Positions 23,870 to 30,496 of a stretch of DNA of 54,931 nucleotides are shown here, in pieces (the stretch's first letter is position 1; every line of letters starts with the position of its first letter). The notes beneath the pieces are model-generated. The model did not search any database and was not told where the DNA came from. It saw nothing but the letters and a program-made list of their open reading frames with translations. Position numbers and translations under genes: made by a program. The DNA is taken from positions 1-54,931 of the forward strand of contig JAZDOK010000006.1 of the NCBI GenBank assembly GCA_043798715.1, written 5' to 3'. The stretch is from JAZDOK01 sp043798715. GTDB taxonomy: Bacteria > Vulcanimicrobiota > JAZDOK01.

Positions 23870-24027
23870 ACCACCCGTTCGCCCTGAGTTGCGAGCCGTG
23901 AGCTTGTCGAACGGTCGAGCAGTCGAAGGGTAAGACCCATCCGTTCATGGTTCGACCAGCTCACCACGAACGGGAAAGCTACTAACCACGAACGGGAAAG
24001 CTACTCACCACGAACGGGAAAGCCACT
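23870..24027. repeat. REP-like repeat, right copy, with 22-bp tandem tail
   Basis: It is the same element as at 20771 in the same orientation: ACCACCCGTTCGCCCTGAG, an extra GAGCTTGTCGAACGGTCGAG segment, then the shared TCGAAGGGTAAGACCCATCC block. It ends in three tandem copies of a 22-base unit ACCACGAACGGGAAAGCTACTM (starting at 23963, 23985 and 24007; the third has one change, CCACT). The three HEPN/TIR genes lie exactly between the two repeat copies. Confidence 0.85.
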
Positions 24028-24032
24028 GCTAC

Positions 24033-24062
24033 AGAAAATAGGGACAACAGCGCCTATTTTCT
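24033..24062 (-). terminator. Hairpin after the membrane protein gene
   Basis: Perfect 10-base arms AGAAAATAGG / CCTATTTTCT are separated by 10 bases, lying 20 bases beyond the stop of the leftward membrane protein gene. There is no long T run after it on the minus strand, so it may be a repeat hairpin rather than a true terminator. Confidence 0.4.
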
Positions 24063-24081
24063 ATTTTAGATGCGTAAACCT

Positions 24082-24540
24082 CTAAATAAAACCAATAACC
24101 ATGAGAAGGACGGATGCAAAGCTGAGCGTTGCGCGCAAAATATTTGCGATTTGCAGTTTCCGGCGCTCCTCCTTCAGCCGAGACACATCGCTGCTTTCTA
24201 TGGCATCGACTCTCGCATAGATCGGGAGAGCGGTGGCCTTTGAGACAATCGAGGCTATCACCCATAGGACAAGCCCCGCCGTGAACCACATATTACTGAA
24301 ACCGTAGTAGATAAAATAGGGCACCATGCCGACAAAAGTAATGCTGGATACACCGATGGCATAAGGTGACCTCAAAGCGCGTGTGTGCAACAAGGTCAAG
24401 AAACGTTTAAACGCGGCCTCGTCCAAATCATTCATAACCCCCTGTATCACCCCTGCAATAAATATAACAAATCCGGCACTGAGGGCCGTGGGGACCAGAA
24501 GCAGGATTTCAACGAAAGTTCGAGTCATGATGTTGTTCAC
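24082..24540 (-). CDS. Four-helix integral membrane protein of unknown function
   Basis: A 152-residue protein with about four hydrophobic helices (FVEILLLVPTALSAGFVIFI, ITFVGMVPYFIYYGF, WFTAGLVLWVIASIV, LSFASVLLMVIGFI). A charged cytoplasmic loop (RVDAIESSDVSRLKEERRKL) precedes the last helix. The size and topology recall DUF1772-like membrane proteins, but I see no diagnostic motif. It is isolated between the repeat-rich margin of the island and an orphan antitoxin gene. No signal peptide is cleaved. Confidence 0.65.
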   Translation of the reverse strand: MNNIMTRTFVEILLLVPTALSAGFVIFIAGVIQGVMNDLDEAAFKRFLTLLHTRALRSPYAIGVSSITFVGMVPYFIYYGFSNMWFTAGLVLWVIASIVSKATALPIYARVDAIESSDVSRLKEERRKLQIANILRATLSFASVLLMVIGFI

Positions 24541-24604
24541 ATTATTTATCCTTTACAGCCTTTGGACGGTTTTTGCATATACTTTCAAAGAAGGCGCCAG
24601 GATA

Positions 24605-24832
24605 TTACTTCCACGTATCCTCGTGCGATAGAGCCTTTTTCGTGGAGAAGGTGGATTCCCTTCTTCTGGCCGATTCGGCCCAGTAAATGTCTTCCGAGAC
24701 CTCCATGGATTCCCTGATGAGGTCCCGGGCTTTGATAGACAGGGATACACCTTCCTTGAGGGCCATTCTTCTCAAGTTATTGAAAAGCTCCGGTTCAAGC
24801 ACCACATTAAGCCGCGGGTTTTTGGCCGGCAT
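24605..24832 (-). CDS. Ribbon-helix-helix antitoxin-like protein (orphan)
   Basis: A 75-residue protein with a clear ribbon-helix-helix start (RLNVVLEPELFNNLRRMALK, then GVSLSIKARDLIRE) and an acidic/basic tail ending ALSHEDTW, typical of RelB/CopG-type antitoxins. GGAGGTGG precedes its ATG. No toxin gene follows: the next leftward gene is a membrane protein and the bases between encode nothing RelE-like. It is therefore an orphan antitoxin, either a remnant or a free regulator. Its promoter is just upstream. Confidence 0.85.
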   Translation of the reverse strand: MPAKNPRLNVVLEPELFNNLRRMALKEGVSLSIKARDLIRESMEVSEDIYWAESARRRESTFSTKKALSHEDTWK

Positions 24833-24850
24833 AAGACCACCTCCGCTCTA

Positions 24851-24879
24851 AATGTATTACTTATGACGTACCAAGTCAA
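24851..24879 (-). promoter_or_regulatory. Promoter of the orphan antitoxin
   Basis: On the minus strand, TTGACT (24874-24879) and TACATT (24851-24856) are 17 bp apart. The spacer TACGTCATAAGTAATAC is partly symmetric, which could let the antitoxin bind its own promoter. The start codon is about 18 bases further on. Confidence 0.55.
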
Positions 24880-24909
24880 GGTGCATCTTGTGAGTAACGG
24901 CGCGTTCAG

Positions 24910-24945
24910 TTGCAATAATATGCCTTATATGGCATATTATTGCAA
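24910..24945. promoter_or_regulatory. Perfect 15-bp inverted repeat (likely operator)
   Basis: TTGCAATAATATGCC and its exact complement GGCATATTATTGCAA are separated by the 6-base loop TTATAT. The final A of the right arm is the first base of an ATG. The position immediately before a start codon and the AT-rich symmetric core suit an operator; it could also serve as a -10 region. Confidence 0.6.
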
Positions 24946-25001
24946 TGAGATTCGAGAGACTTATGGAACTGGTCGGCGATGAGACCTCTTTTGTTGCCTG
25001 A
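24945..25001 (+). pseudogene. Possible AbiEi-type antitoxin N-terminal remnant
   Basis: An 18-codon frame, MRFERLMELVGDETSFVA, followed by TGA. The pattern resembles the first residues of some AbiEi-like antitoxins, which begin with an aromatic/basic start and a LLELVGDEPVF-like segment; this is from memory and uncertain. No continuation is found in any frame. It abuts the palindrome, which would then be the autoregulatory operator of the lost gene. Confidence 0.35.
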
Positions 25002-25227
25002 CCGACCCAACCTGGCCAAAGCCCAATTTGACTCACCTGAATCATGCTCTCTGCCAAACCGGATGGAACGGCTCTTTTAGCGAAATGCTGATGGATAAAA
25101 TTTATTCCGCAACTTCTTTTTCCAAACAAGCCATGGAAAAGGAGTACCGGCCAAAAGGCTTGAATTTTCCCTTTGAATAGAATTTGATGCATTCCGTCCA
25201 ATAATTGTTCGGCACGATGGAGGAAGC

Positions 25228-26031
25228 ATGAATAAAGCATACGTTCACGGTTACGATCTTCGGGAAAACATTCGTTTACAGGACCAGGCCTCCACCCTGG
25301 TCGAGTTATTGCATTACGACACATCTTATCCGGCAGGAAGCCGTGTTCTGGAGGCCGGCTGCGGCGTTGGCGCACAAACTGCCACTCTTGCGAGGAACAG
25401 CCCGAATGCCTTGATTACTTCCGTCGATATATCCGAAGTCTCTGTCACTGAAGCCAAGCGAAAAGTAGCGGCGGCAGGCTTGACCAATGTTCAATTTGAA
25501 CAGGCGGATATATTCAATTTGCCCTTTGGGCCTGACTCCTTCGACCACATTTTCGTCTGTTTCGTCCTGGAACATCTCTCGCGGCCCGTCGAGGCGCTGC
25601 ATACACTGAAAAACCATTTGAGGCAAGGCGGCACAATCACGGTCATCGAAGGAGACCATGGCTCCGCCTATTTTCATCCTGACAGCGAAGCTGCACACCA
25701 GGCGATTCAGTGTCAGGTTGAACTGCAACGGCGGGCTGGCGGAAACGCCTTGGTCGGGAGAGAACTTTATCCGCTGTTGCGCAGCGCAGCATATAGCTCA
25801 ATTCGTGTATCTCCCCGAATGGTCTACGTTGATTCCAGCAAACCTGAACTGGTCGAAGGGTTCACGAAGAAGACTTTCACGGCTATGATTGAGAGTGTCC
25901 GTGAATCGGCTATCAAGGCAGGAATCGTTGAGCCGCATGTTTTTGAAAAAGGAATTCGGGACTTATACCGAACGACAGAGCTGGATGGAGTATTCTGTTA
26001 TACTTTTTTCAAGGCCATTGGAAACAAATGA
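25228..26031 (+). CDS. Class I SAM-dependent methyltransferase
   Basis: A 267-residue methyltransferase with GGAGG in front of its ATG. Motif I is VLEAGCGVGAQTATLA, motif II has the acidic ribose-binding residue in ITSVDISE, and later motifs are FEQADIFNLPFGPDSFDHIF and LRQGGTITVIEGDHG. The C-terminal third is a helical lid. It resembles UbiE/COQ5-type enzymes, which act on small molecules, but the substrate is not evident. It is the only intact rightward gene in the accessory island and is not in an operon. Confidence 0.9.
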   Translation: MNKAYVHGYDLRENIRLQDQASTLVELLHYDTSYPAGSRVLEAGCGVGAQTATLARNSPNALITSVDISEVSVTEAKRKVAAAGLTNVQFEQADIFNLPFGPDSFDHIFVCFVLEHLSRPVEALHTLKNHLRQGGTITVIEGDHGSAYFHPDSEAAHQAIQCQVELQRRAGGNALVGRELYPLLRSAAYSSIRVSPRMVYVDSSKPELVEGFTKKTFTAMIESVRESAIKAGIVEPHVFEKGIRDLYRTTELDGVFCYTFFKAIGNK

Positions 26032-26138
26032 TTGCCGACCAGACGGCTGACTGCCATTCGACAGGAATAGAAAATCAATTGCTTATTCCATAAAAATTCA
26101 GAACAGGCCGGCCGGAGTCCATCCCGGGGAGGCTTCCG

Positions 26139-26810
26139 TTACACTAAATGCCGGATTTTCTCCGACCTGGGGTAGCCCACCAGCCCCGCCCTGAAGGGAT
26201 CTCCCTTGATCCTTCTCAGGTTTTTTTCGCCCATATGCCCGAGCAACCTGTAATGACGCATCCTGTCCAGGGTTTCAGGGATGGACCACACGCCGTTTTC
26301 GCACGTCATCCACTCCGGATCATCCAGGCGACTCAAGTCCAGGGGCTGGGAGTACTCGCGCAGGGTTTTTTCTCCGGCCAGGTTGTAGAAATCCTCGAAG
26401 TAACTGAGGGCGAGCTCCCGGAGCGTTCTATAGACCGGGTCCCGGGAGCGCAGGCCCGTGAACTTAGACTTGGCCACGCTCCCCCACCTGCCGTCCTGCC
26501 GGAACAGGCAGAGGACGTGGTCCTCATCCCTCACTGCCCGCAGGTCCATGAGGAGCGGCGGGCGGCCGTGAAACCGGAAGGCACAGGCGGCAAAGACAGC
26601 CGCCTCAAGGCAGTGTGCCTTCCCGTATTCCAACACTTTCCGGGGAGAGTGGGCCGTCTCTCCCTCCTCTTCAATGTTGTAGGCGAGCTTTTCCACGAAC
26701 TCCTGGATCTTCCGTGGGGAATCCAGCGAACGCAGGGTCCTTAATTGTCTTTTTGAAAAGCCCGAAAAGATCATGGGCAGCGCCGTATGAAGTCCTGTTG
26801 TTACGCTCAT
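26139..26810 (-). CDS. Transglutaminase-like-fold protein of unknown function
   Basis: A 223-residue soluble protein. The middle shows a papain/transglutaminase-like order: KAHCLEAAVFAACAFRFHG with a Cys, then DLRAVRDEDHVLCLF with a His, followed by WGSVAKSKFTGLRSRDPVYR. A second conserved-looking part is LRELALSYFEDFYNLAGEKT followed by LREYSQPLDL. I place it with transglutaminase-like hypothetical proteins on this pattern only; catalysis is not shown. It is a solitary leftward gene between the methyltransferase and aroK. Confidence 0.65.
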   Translation of the reverse strand: MSVTTGLHTALPMIFSGFSKRQLRTLRSLDSPRKIQEFVEKLAYNIEEEGETAHSPRKVLEYGKAHCLEAAVFAACAFRFHGRPPLLMDLRAVRDEDHVLCLFRQDGRWGSVAKSKFTGLRSRDPVYRTLRELALSYFEDFYNLAGEKTLREYSQPLDLSRLDDPEWMTCENGVWSIPETLDRMRHYRLLGHMGEKNLRRIKGDPFRAGLVGYPRSEKIRHLV

Positions 26811-26986
26811 TTTGGCACTGACTCAAGGTTTTTCATGATGAACGACTTTCACTGTTCGGCGATTTCCTGTTATTATCCATTTTCTTGTTTAAGAAACAGG
26901 CACTTTTCAGGAAAATTTGTAAGCCTTGTTGTTTATAATTTCGAATTCAGCCGCACCTGGCAAAATCCAACCATTTGTGTTCCCGA

Positions 26987-27541
26987 TCAGCTGATCACGA
27001 TATACTGACTCTGGAGGCGATCCAGGATCGTCTGGCGAGCCAGGAGCAGAGATATGATCTTCCGGGCGGCCTCCTGGGGCGTCAGGTTGGTCGTATCCAC
27101 GCGGATATTGAATTTTTCGTAAATCTCGGCCCTCCGCTTCAGGAGATTATTCACTTTTTCATCAATATCCCCCCCGGAGAGAGCAGGTCTTTTATCGGTC
27201 CTCTTCAGGCGCTCCAGCAGGTTGTCCTTGCCGGCGAAAAGACAGATGACCAGGCCCGATTTTTTAAGAGCCTCCGCCACCTCCAGGTCAAGAAGAGTCC
27301 CCCCTCCGGTCGCCACCACCTTGTTCGTTGTCCCGGCCAGGGTAAGGGCGATCCTTTTTTCCTCGGCCCGGAAAAATTCCTCCCCCTGGGTCGCAAAAAT
27401 TTCGTTGACCGTCAAGCCGAGCTTTTTCTCGATGAGGTTATCCATATCCACGAACTGCCGGCCCAGAAAGCGGGCCAGCTCGCGGCCGACCGTGCTCTTC
27501 CCGCTTCCCATGAAACCGACTAGGTAGATGTTGTTTTTCAC
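26987..27541 (-). CDS. aroK: Shikimate kinase
   Basis: A 184-residue shikimate kinase that phosphorylates shikimate at O3 using ATP. The P-loop is GFMGSGKS (residues 9-16), the shikimate site has Asp34 in FVDMDNLIE and Arg58 in FFRAEE, GGG near residue 79 (VVATGGGTLLD) binds the substrate, and the lid Arg is in RTDKRPALSG. It follows aroC by 22 bases in the same direction. The C-terminal dozen residues are longer than in most relatives and end close to the accessory island. Confidence 0.96.
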   Translation of the reverse strand: MKNNIYLVGFMGSGKSTVGRELARFLGRQFVDMDNLIEKKLGLTVNEIFATQGEEFFRAEEKRIALTLAGTTNKVVATGGGTLLDLEVAEALKKSGLVICLFAGKDNLLERLKRTDKRPALSGGDIDEKVNNLLKRRAEIYEKFNIRVDTTNLTPQEAARKIISLLLARQTILDRLQSQYIVIS

Positions 27542-27563
27542 TGGACAGGCTCCCGGTTGGAAG

Positions 27564-28682
27564 TTATGAATGAATCCGGCTCAGATAGTTCCCATGAGCG
27601 CACTTCACCTCAGCCATGCTGTCCCCACCGAATTTCTCCAGAAAAGCCTCGGCTAAAGTCCAGGCCAGGGCCGCTTCCCCGATGATTCCGGCGGAGGAGA
27701 CGGCGCAGGTGTCGGCCCGAAGAAGCGGGGGGCGTTTTTTCTCCTTCGTCGCCATGTCCACGGAGTCCGCCGATCTTTCAAGGGTGGGGATCGGCTTCAT
27801 ATATGCCTTTACCACAATGCGATCTCCGTTGGTGACCCCGCCTTCAAGACCCCCGGCCCGGTTGGAGGATCGCTGGAAACCGTTTTCCCAGATAATTTCG
27901 TCGTGGGCCTGAGAACCCATCCGGCCCGCCGCCAGAACTGCATCCCCTATCTCAACCGCCTTGACTCCCGGGATGCTCATGACGGCGGAGGCGATTTTCC
28001 CGTCCAGCCTTCTATCCCAGGAAACATAGCTTCCAAGGCCCGGCGGGACATTTTCCGCGAAGAGCAGGAATGCTCCCCCCAGAGTATCGCCGTCAGCCCT
28101 GGCCTGATCGATGAGGCGCTTCATCTCCTCTTCAGCCAGGATGTCGGGACACCGAAGCGTGGACGCTTCGATCCGCTGCAGGAGTTCTTCCGAAAGAGAA
28201 TCCGGTCCATTGGTGAGAATCGAGCCTACCTGAGTGACCAGGCTGGTGAGGCGGATGTCGAAAACACCCAAAAGCTGCCGGGCCACCGAACCCACCGCCA
28301 CTCTCATAGCCGTCTGCCTGGCGCTGGCCCGTTCCCGGACGTCCCGCAGATCTTCCAGGCCGTACTTTAGAGCGCCCGCCAGATCCGCGTGGCCGGGCCG
28401 GGGAACCCGCTCGGGAGGCTTGGCGGATTCATCGTGGACATCGACATTTTCGATTAGAAGCGAAAGCGGCGCTCCGGTGGTTTCCTCTCCTGAAAGGCCG
28501 CTCAGGATCTTGACGCGATCGCTCTCGATCCTCATGCGCTCCCCGCGGCCGTAGCCAGCCTGTCGCCTGGACAGTTCCGCGTTGATTTGTTCTTCACTGA
28601 GGAGGAGGCCGGCGGGAAGGCCCTCTATAATCCCAACCAGAGCACAACCGTGCGATTCCCCCGCGTCCAGCACGCGCAGCAT
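27564..28682 (-). CDS. aroC: Chorismate synthase
   Basis: A 372-residue chorismate synthase, which uses reduced FMN to convert EPSP to chorismate. Signatures include TAGESHG-like DAGESHG at the start, GYGRGERMRIESD, the GHADLAGALKYG segment, SARQTAMRVAVGSVARQLL, and the late RSSNRAGGLEGGVTNGD. It begins the leftward aro operon; the start ATG has AAGG directly before it. A -10-like TATAAT occurs on both strands around 28707-28714, between this gene and the divergent FHA gene. Confidence 0.97.
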   Translation of the reverse strand: MLRVLDAGESHGCALVGIIEGLPAGLLLSEEQINAELSRRQAGYGRGERMRIESDRVKILSGLSGEETTGAPLSLLIENVDVHDESAKPPERVPRPGHADLAGALKYGLEDLRDVRERASARQTAMRVAVGSVARQLLGVFDIRLTSLVTQVGSILTNGPDSLSEELLQRIEASTLRCPDILAEEEMKRLIDQARADGDTLGGAFLLFAENVPPGLGSYVSWDRRLDGKIASAVMSIPGVKAVEIGDAVLAAGRMGSQAHDEIIWENGFQRSSNRAGGLEGGVTNGDRIVVKAYMKPIPTLERSADSVDMATKEKKRPPLLRADTCAVSSAGIIGEAALAWTLAEAFLEKFGGDSMAEVKCAHGNYLSRIHS

Positions 28683-28706
28683 CCTTCATCCCCCCCGCCT
28701 GATCCT

Positions 28707-28714
28707 ATTATAAT
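28707..28714. promoter_or_regulatory. Overlapping divergent -10 boxes
   Basis: The sequence ATTATAAT contains TATAAT on the plus strand (28709-28714) and TATAAT on the minus strand (28707-28712). It lies 25 bases upstream of aroC and about 100 bases upstream of the FHA gene start, so one site could serve both directions. The -35 regions are weak (plus: TTCATC at 28685-28690). Confidence 0.4.
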
Positions 28715-28814
28715 TCTCCTCAAGCCATATTCCCCCTCATCCATCGGAATCCTCCTCTCCGGCACCCGGGGTCTGGAGGTAAGAAAGCCGCCGTGGTCGA
28801 ATATATTTGGGAAA

Positions 28815-30476
28815 ATGAAACGTCCAGCTTTTCATATCACAATTACCGAAGGTGTCGACCGGGGAAAAGTCTTTGCTCTCAAAGAGGACGATATCACCAT
28901 CGGGCGGAAGCTTTCGGCCGGCGAGGAAAAACCGGGACGTATACTGCTTGAAGACGCCACCGTTTCCCGTGAACACGGAATTTTTCATTGGAATGATTTC
29001 CGGAAAACCTACAGCCTGAGGCACCGCTCTCACACCAATCCAACCCGCGTCAACGGCAAAATTATTGAGGAATACCTCCTGGAACCGGGAGATGCCGTCT
29101 CGATGGGGGACGTCTGTTTCATATTCGAGGACGAAAGCCATGAAGCGGACTCATCCGATATGATCTATTCCGGTATCAAGCTGCTGGTGGTGGAAGGCAA
29201 AAACAAGGGCGAGACTTTCACCCCCTCCCGGCAGCGCATATTCATCGGGCGCATTCGGACCGCGACCACAACTTACAGGGATGCCGGCATCCAGCTTGAC
29301 GATGAAACCCTTGAAGAAAACGAGGCGCTGCTAATCTGGAATGACGCGGAGAAACTCTATTCTCTCTCCTCGTGCCAGGGCAGGCGGAATCCCAGAATTT
29401 CCAGGATGGACGAGGGCGGCGTTCAACCCCGTCTCATCAAAGTCAAAAACCGCGAATTTGTCCTGCCGCAGGATCTTCTCATCATGGGAAATACCATCCT
29501 CATGGTGATGCAGGATGAGCGGCTCCTGGAGACGTTCAAGGGCCAGACCCCTGAAAAGCCGAAGCGGGAGCGCCCGCCCGCCCCGACACCACCACCATTG
29601 CCGCCGCCGCCGCCCACTCCCCCCGTGCCGGAAAGAATTACCCCCCGGGAAAAGGAACCGCCTTCCGAAGAAGTGCGGGCAAAACATTCACTCCCCCGAA
29701 AAGTTATTCCGGCGCCGGTCCGTAAATCCACCCCTGCCGCCGATATTAAGTCCAACGCCAAGGGTGCGCCTCTTGAAAACCTATCTCAGGAGCATACCTC
29801 CGCCTGGAAGGTCCAGCCGGACTTTGAGATTGAGATCGTGGAAAAACCCGATCGGAAAGAGCGTATCGCGTTCCTGAGGAGCGCGCTGACCGAGGGCCGA
29901 ATCATCGCTATCGGCAGGGGGGGAGAGTCTGAAATAGAACTTAAAAGCCCTGACGTCGCATTCGAACAGGCCCTGCTCAAGTTCTCCGGCGGAAAATTTC
30001 ACCTCATCAGCCGGAGCCTGAAGCCCCCGAACGAACTCAACGGTTCGCCTCTTCAGGTTGGAGAAGAGGTTCCCCTGGCCTCAGGCGACCGCCTGACCAT
30101 GGGAGACGTCAGCCTGTTCTTTTTCGATCGCTCCGCCGCCTTGAAGGAATGCCTCTATTCCCTCGAGGTCACAGAGGGAGTGCGCTGGGAGAAGGGCAGA
30201 AATTACCCGCTCTGCCAGACCGCTCTCATAGGCCGCTCCCCCGAATGTTCAGTCCGGCTGGCCGACACGGAAGTCTCCAGAGTCCACTGCCGCATCAGGA
30301 CCGAAGGCGATTCGTGCTTCATTACGCATCTGAGCGCGACCAACCCAACTTTCGTAAACGGCGTCTCCCTTCCTCCAAAGCGGGAGCGGCGCCTTTCAGC
30401 CGGCGATGTTCTGCGCCTCTCGAGCGCAACGGTAATCACTCTTGTAAAATCAAAAAGGGACCATCTTGATATCTGA
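28815..30476 (+). CDS. Protein with four FHA-type domains
   Basis: A 553-residue protein from ATG 28815; the frame is open further upstream, but that part overlaps aroC and does not look like protein. FHA domains bind phosphothreonine peptides. The first (about 10-105) has GRKLSAGEE, SREHG and the HTNPTRVNG loop. The second (about 120-250) and third (about 348-450) keep the beta-rich fold but lack the full Arg/Ser/His set. The fourth (about 455-550) again has IGRSPECSVRL, VSRVHC and ATNPTFVNG. A Pro-rich linker (about 255-300) joins the halves. No Ser/Thr kinase is seen in the window. Confidence 0.85.
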   Translation: MKRPAFHITITEGVDRGKVFALKEDDITIGRKLSAGEEKPGRILLEDATVSREHGIFHWNDFRKTYSLRHRSHTNPTRVNGKIIEEYLLEPGDAVSMGDVCFIFEDESHEADSSDMIYSGIKLLVVEGKNKGETFTPSRQRIFIGRIRTATTTYRDAGIQLDDETLEENEALLIWNDAEKLYSLSSCQGRRNPRISRMDEGGVQPRLIKVKNREFVLPQDLLIMGNTILMVMQDERLLETFKGQTPEKPKRERPPAPTPPPLPPPPPTPPVPERITPREKEPPSEEVRAKHSLPRKVIPAPVRKSTPAADIKSNAKGAPLENLSQEHTSAWKVQPDFEIEIVEKPDRKERIAFLRSALTEGRIIAIGRGGESEIELKSPDVAFEQALLKFSGGKFHLISRSLKPPNELNGSPLQVGEEVPLASGDRLTMGDVSLFFFDRSAALKECLYSLEVTEGVRWEKGRNYPLCQTALIGRSPECSVRLADTEVSRVHCRIRTEGDSCFITHLSATNPTFVNGVSLPPKRERRLSAGDVLRLSSATVITLVKSKRDHLDI

Positions 30477-30496
30477 GTAGAAAGTCGAGGCAACTG

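Larger units (their letters stand above)
23541..24081. other. Gene-poor right margin of the HEPN-TIR-TIR cassette
   Basis: No intact gene is seen. It contains a minus-strand coding-like fragment (23577-23755), a run of GGGTCAG phrases (about 23754-23780) like the tracts linked to REP elements, a CACAAAGACACAAAG phrase near 23850, the right REP-like repeat copy (23870-24027) and a hairpin (24033-24062). Confidence 0.6.
24833..25227. other. Intergenic region with antitoxin relic
   Basis: The region between the orphan antitoxin and the methyltransferase has no intact gene. It contains the promoter at 24851-24879, a 36-bp palindrome (24910-24945), a short plus-strand frame at 24945-25001 that may be an AbiEi-like N-terminus, and then stop-broken sequence. 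A minus-strand open frame over 24857-25375 lacks protein character. Confidence 0.55.

Noticed and set aside
23963..24027. CRISPR array from the 22-bp tandem units
   Set aside because: The three units are contiguous with no spacers, and no cas genes occur in the window.
24857..25375. 172-codon leftward frame between the orphan antitoxin and the methyltransferase
   Set aside because: It overlaps the 5' part of the real methyltransferase, has no ribosome-binding site, and has an unprotein-like composition.
29331..30002. Leftward frames antisense to the FHA gene
   Set aside because: They mirror the Pro-rich linker and have no recognisable domain; the sense strand has clear FHA motifs.
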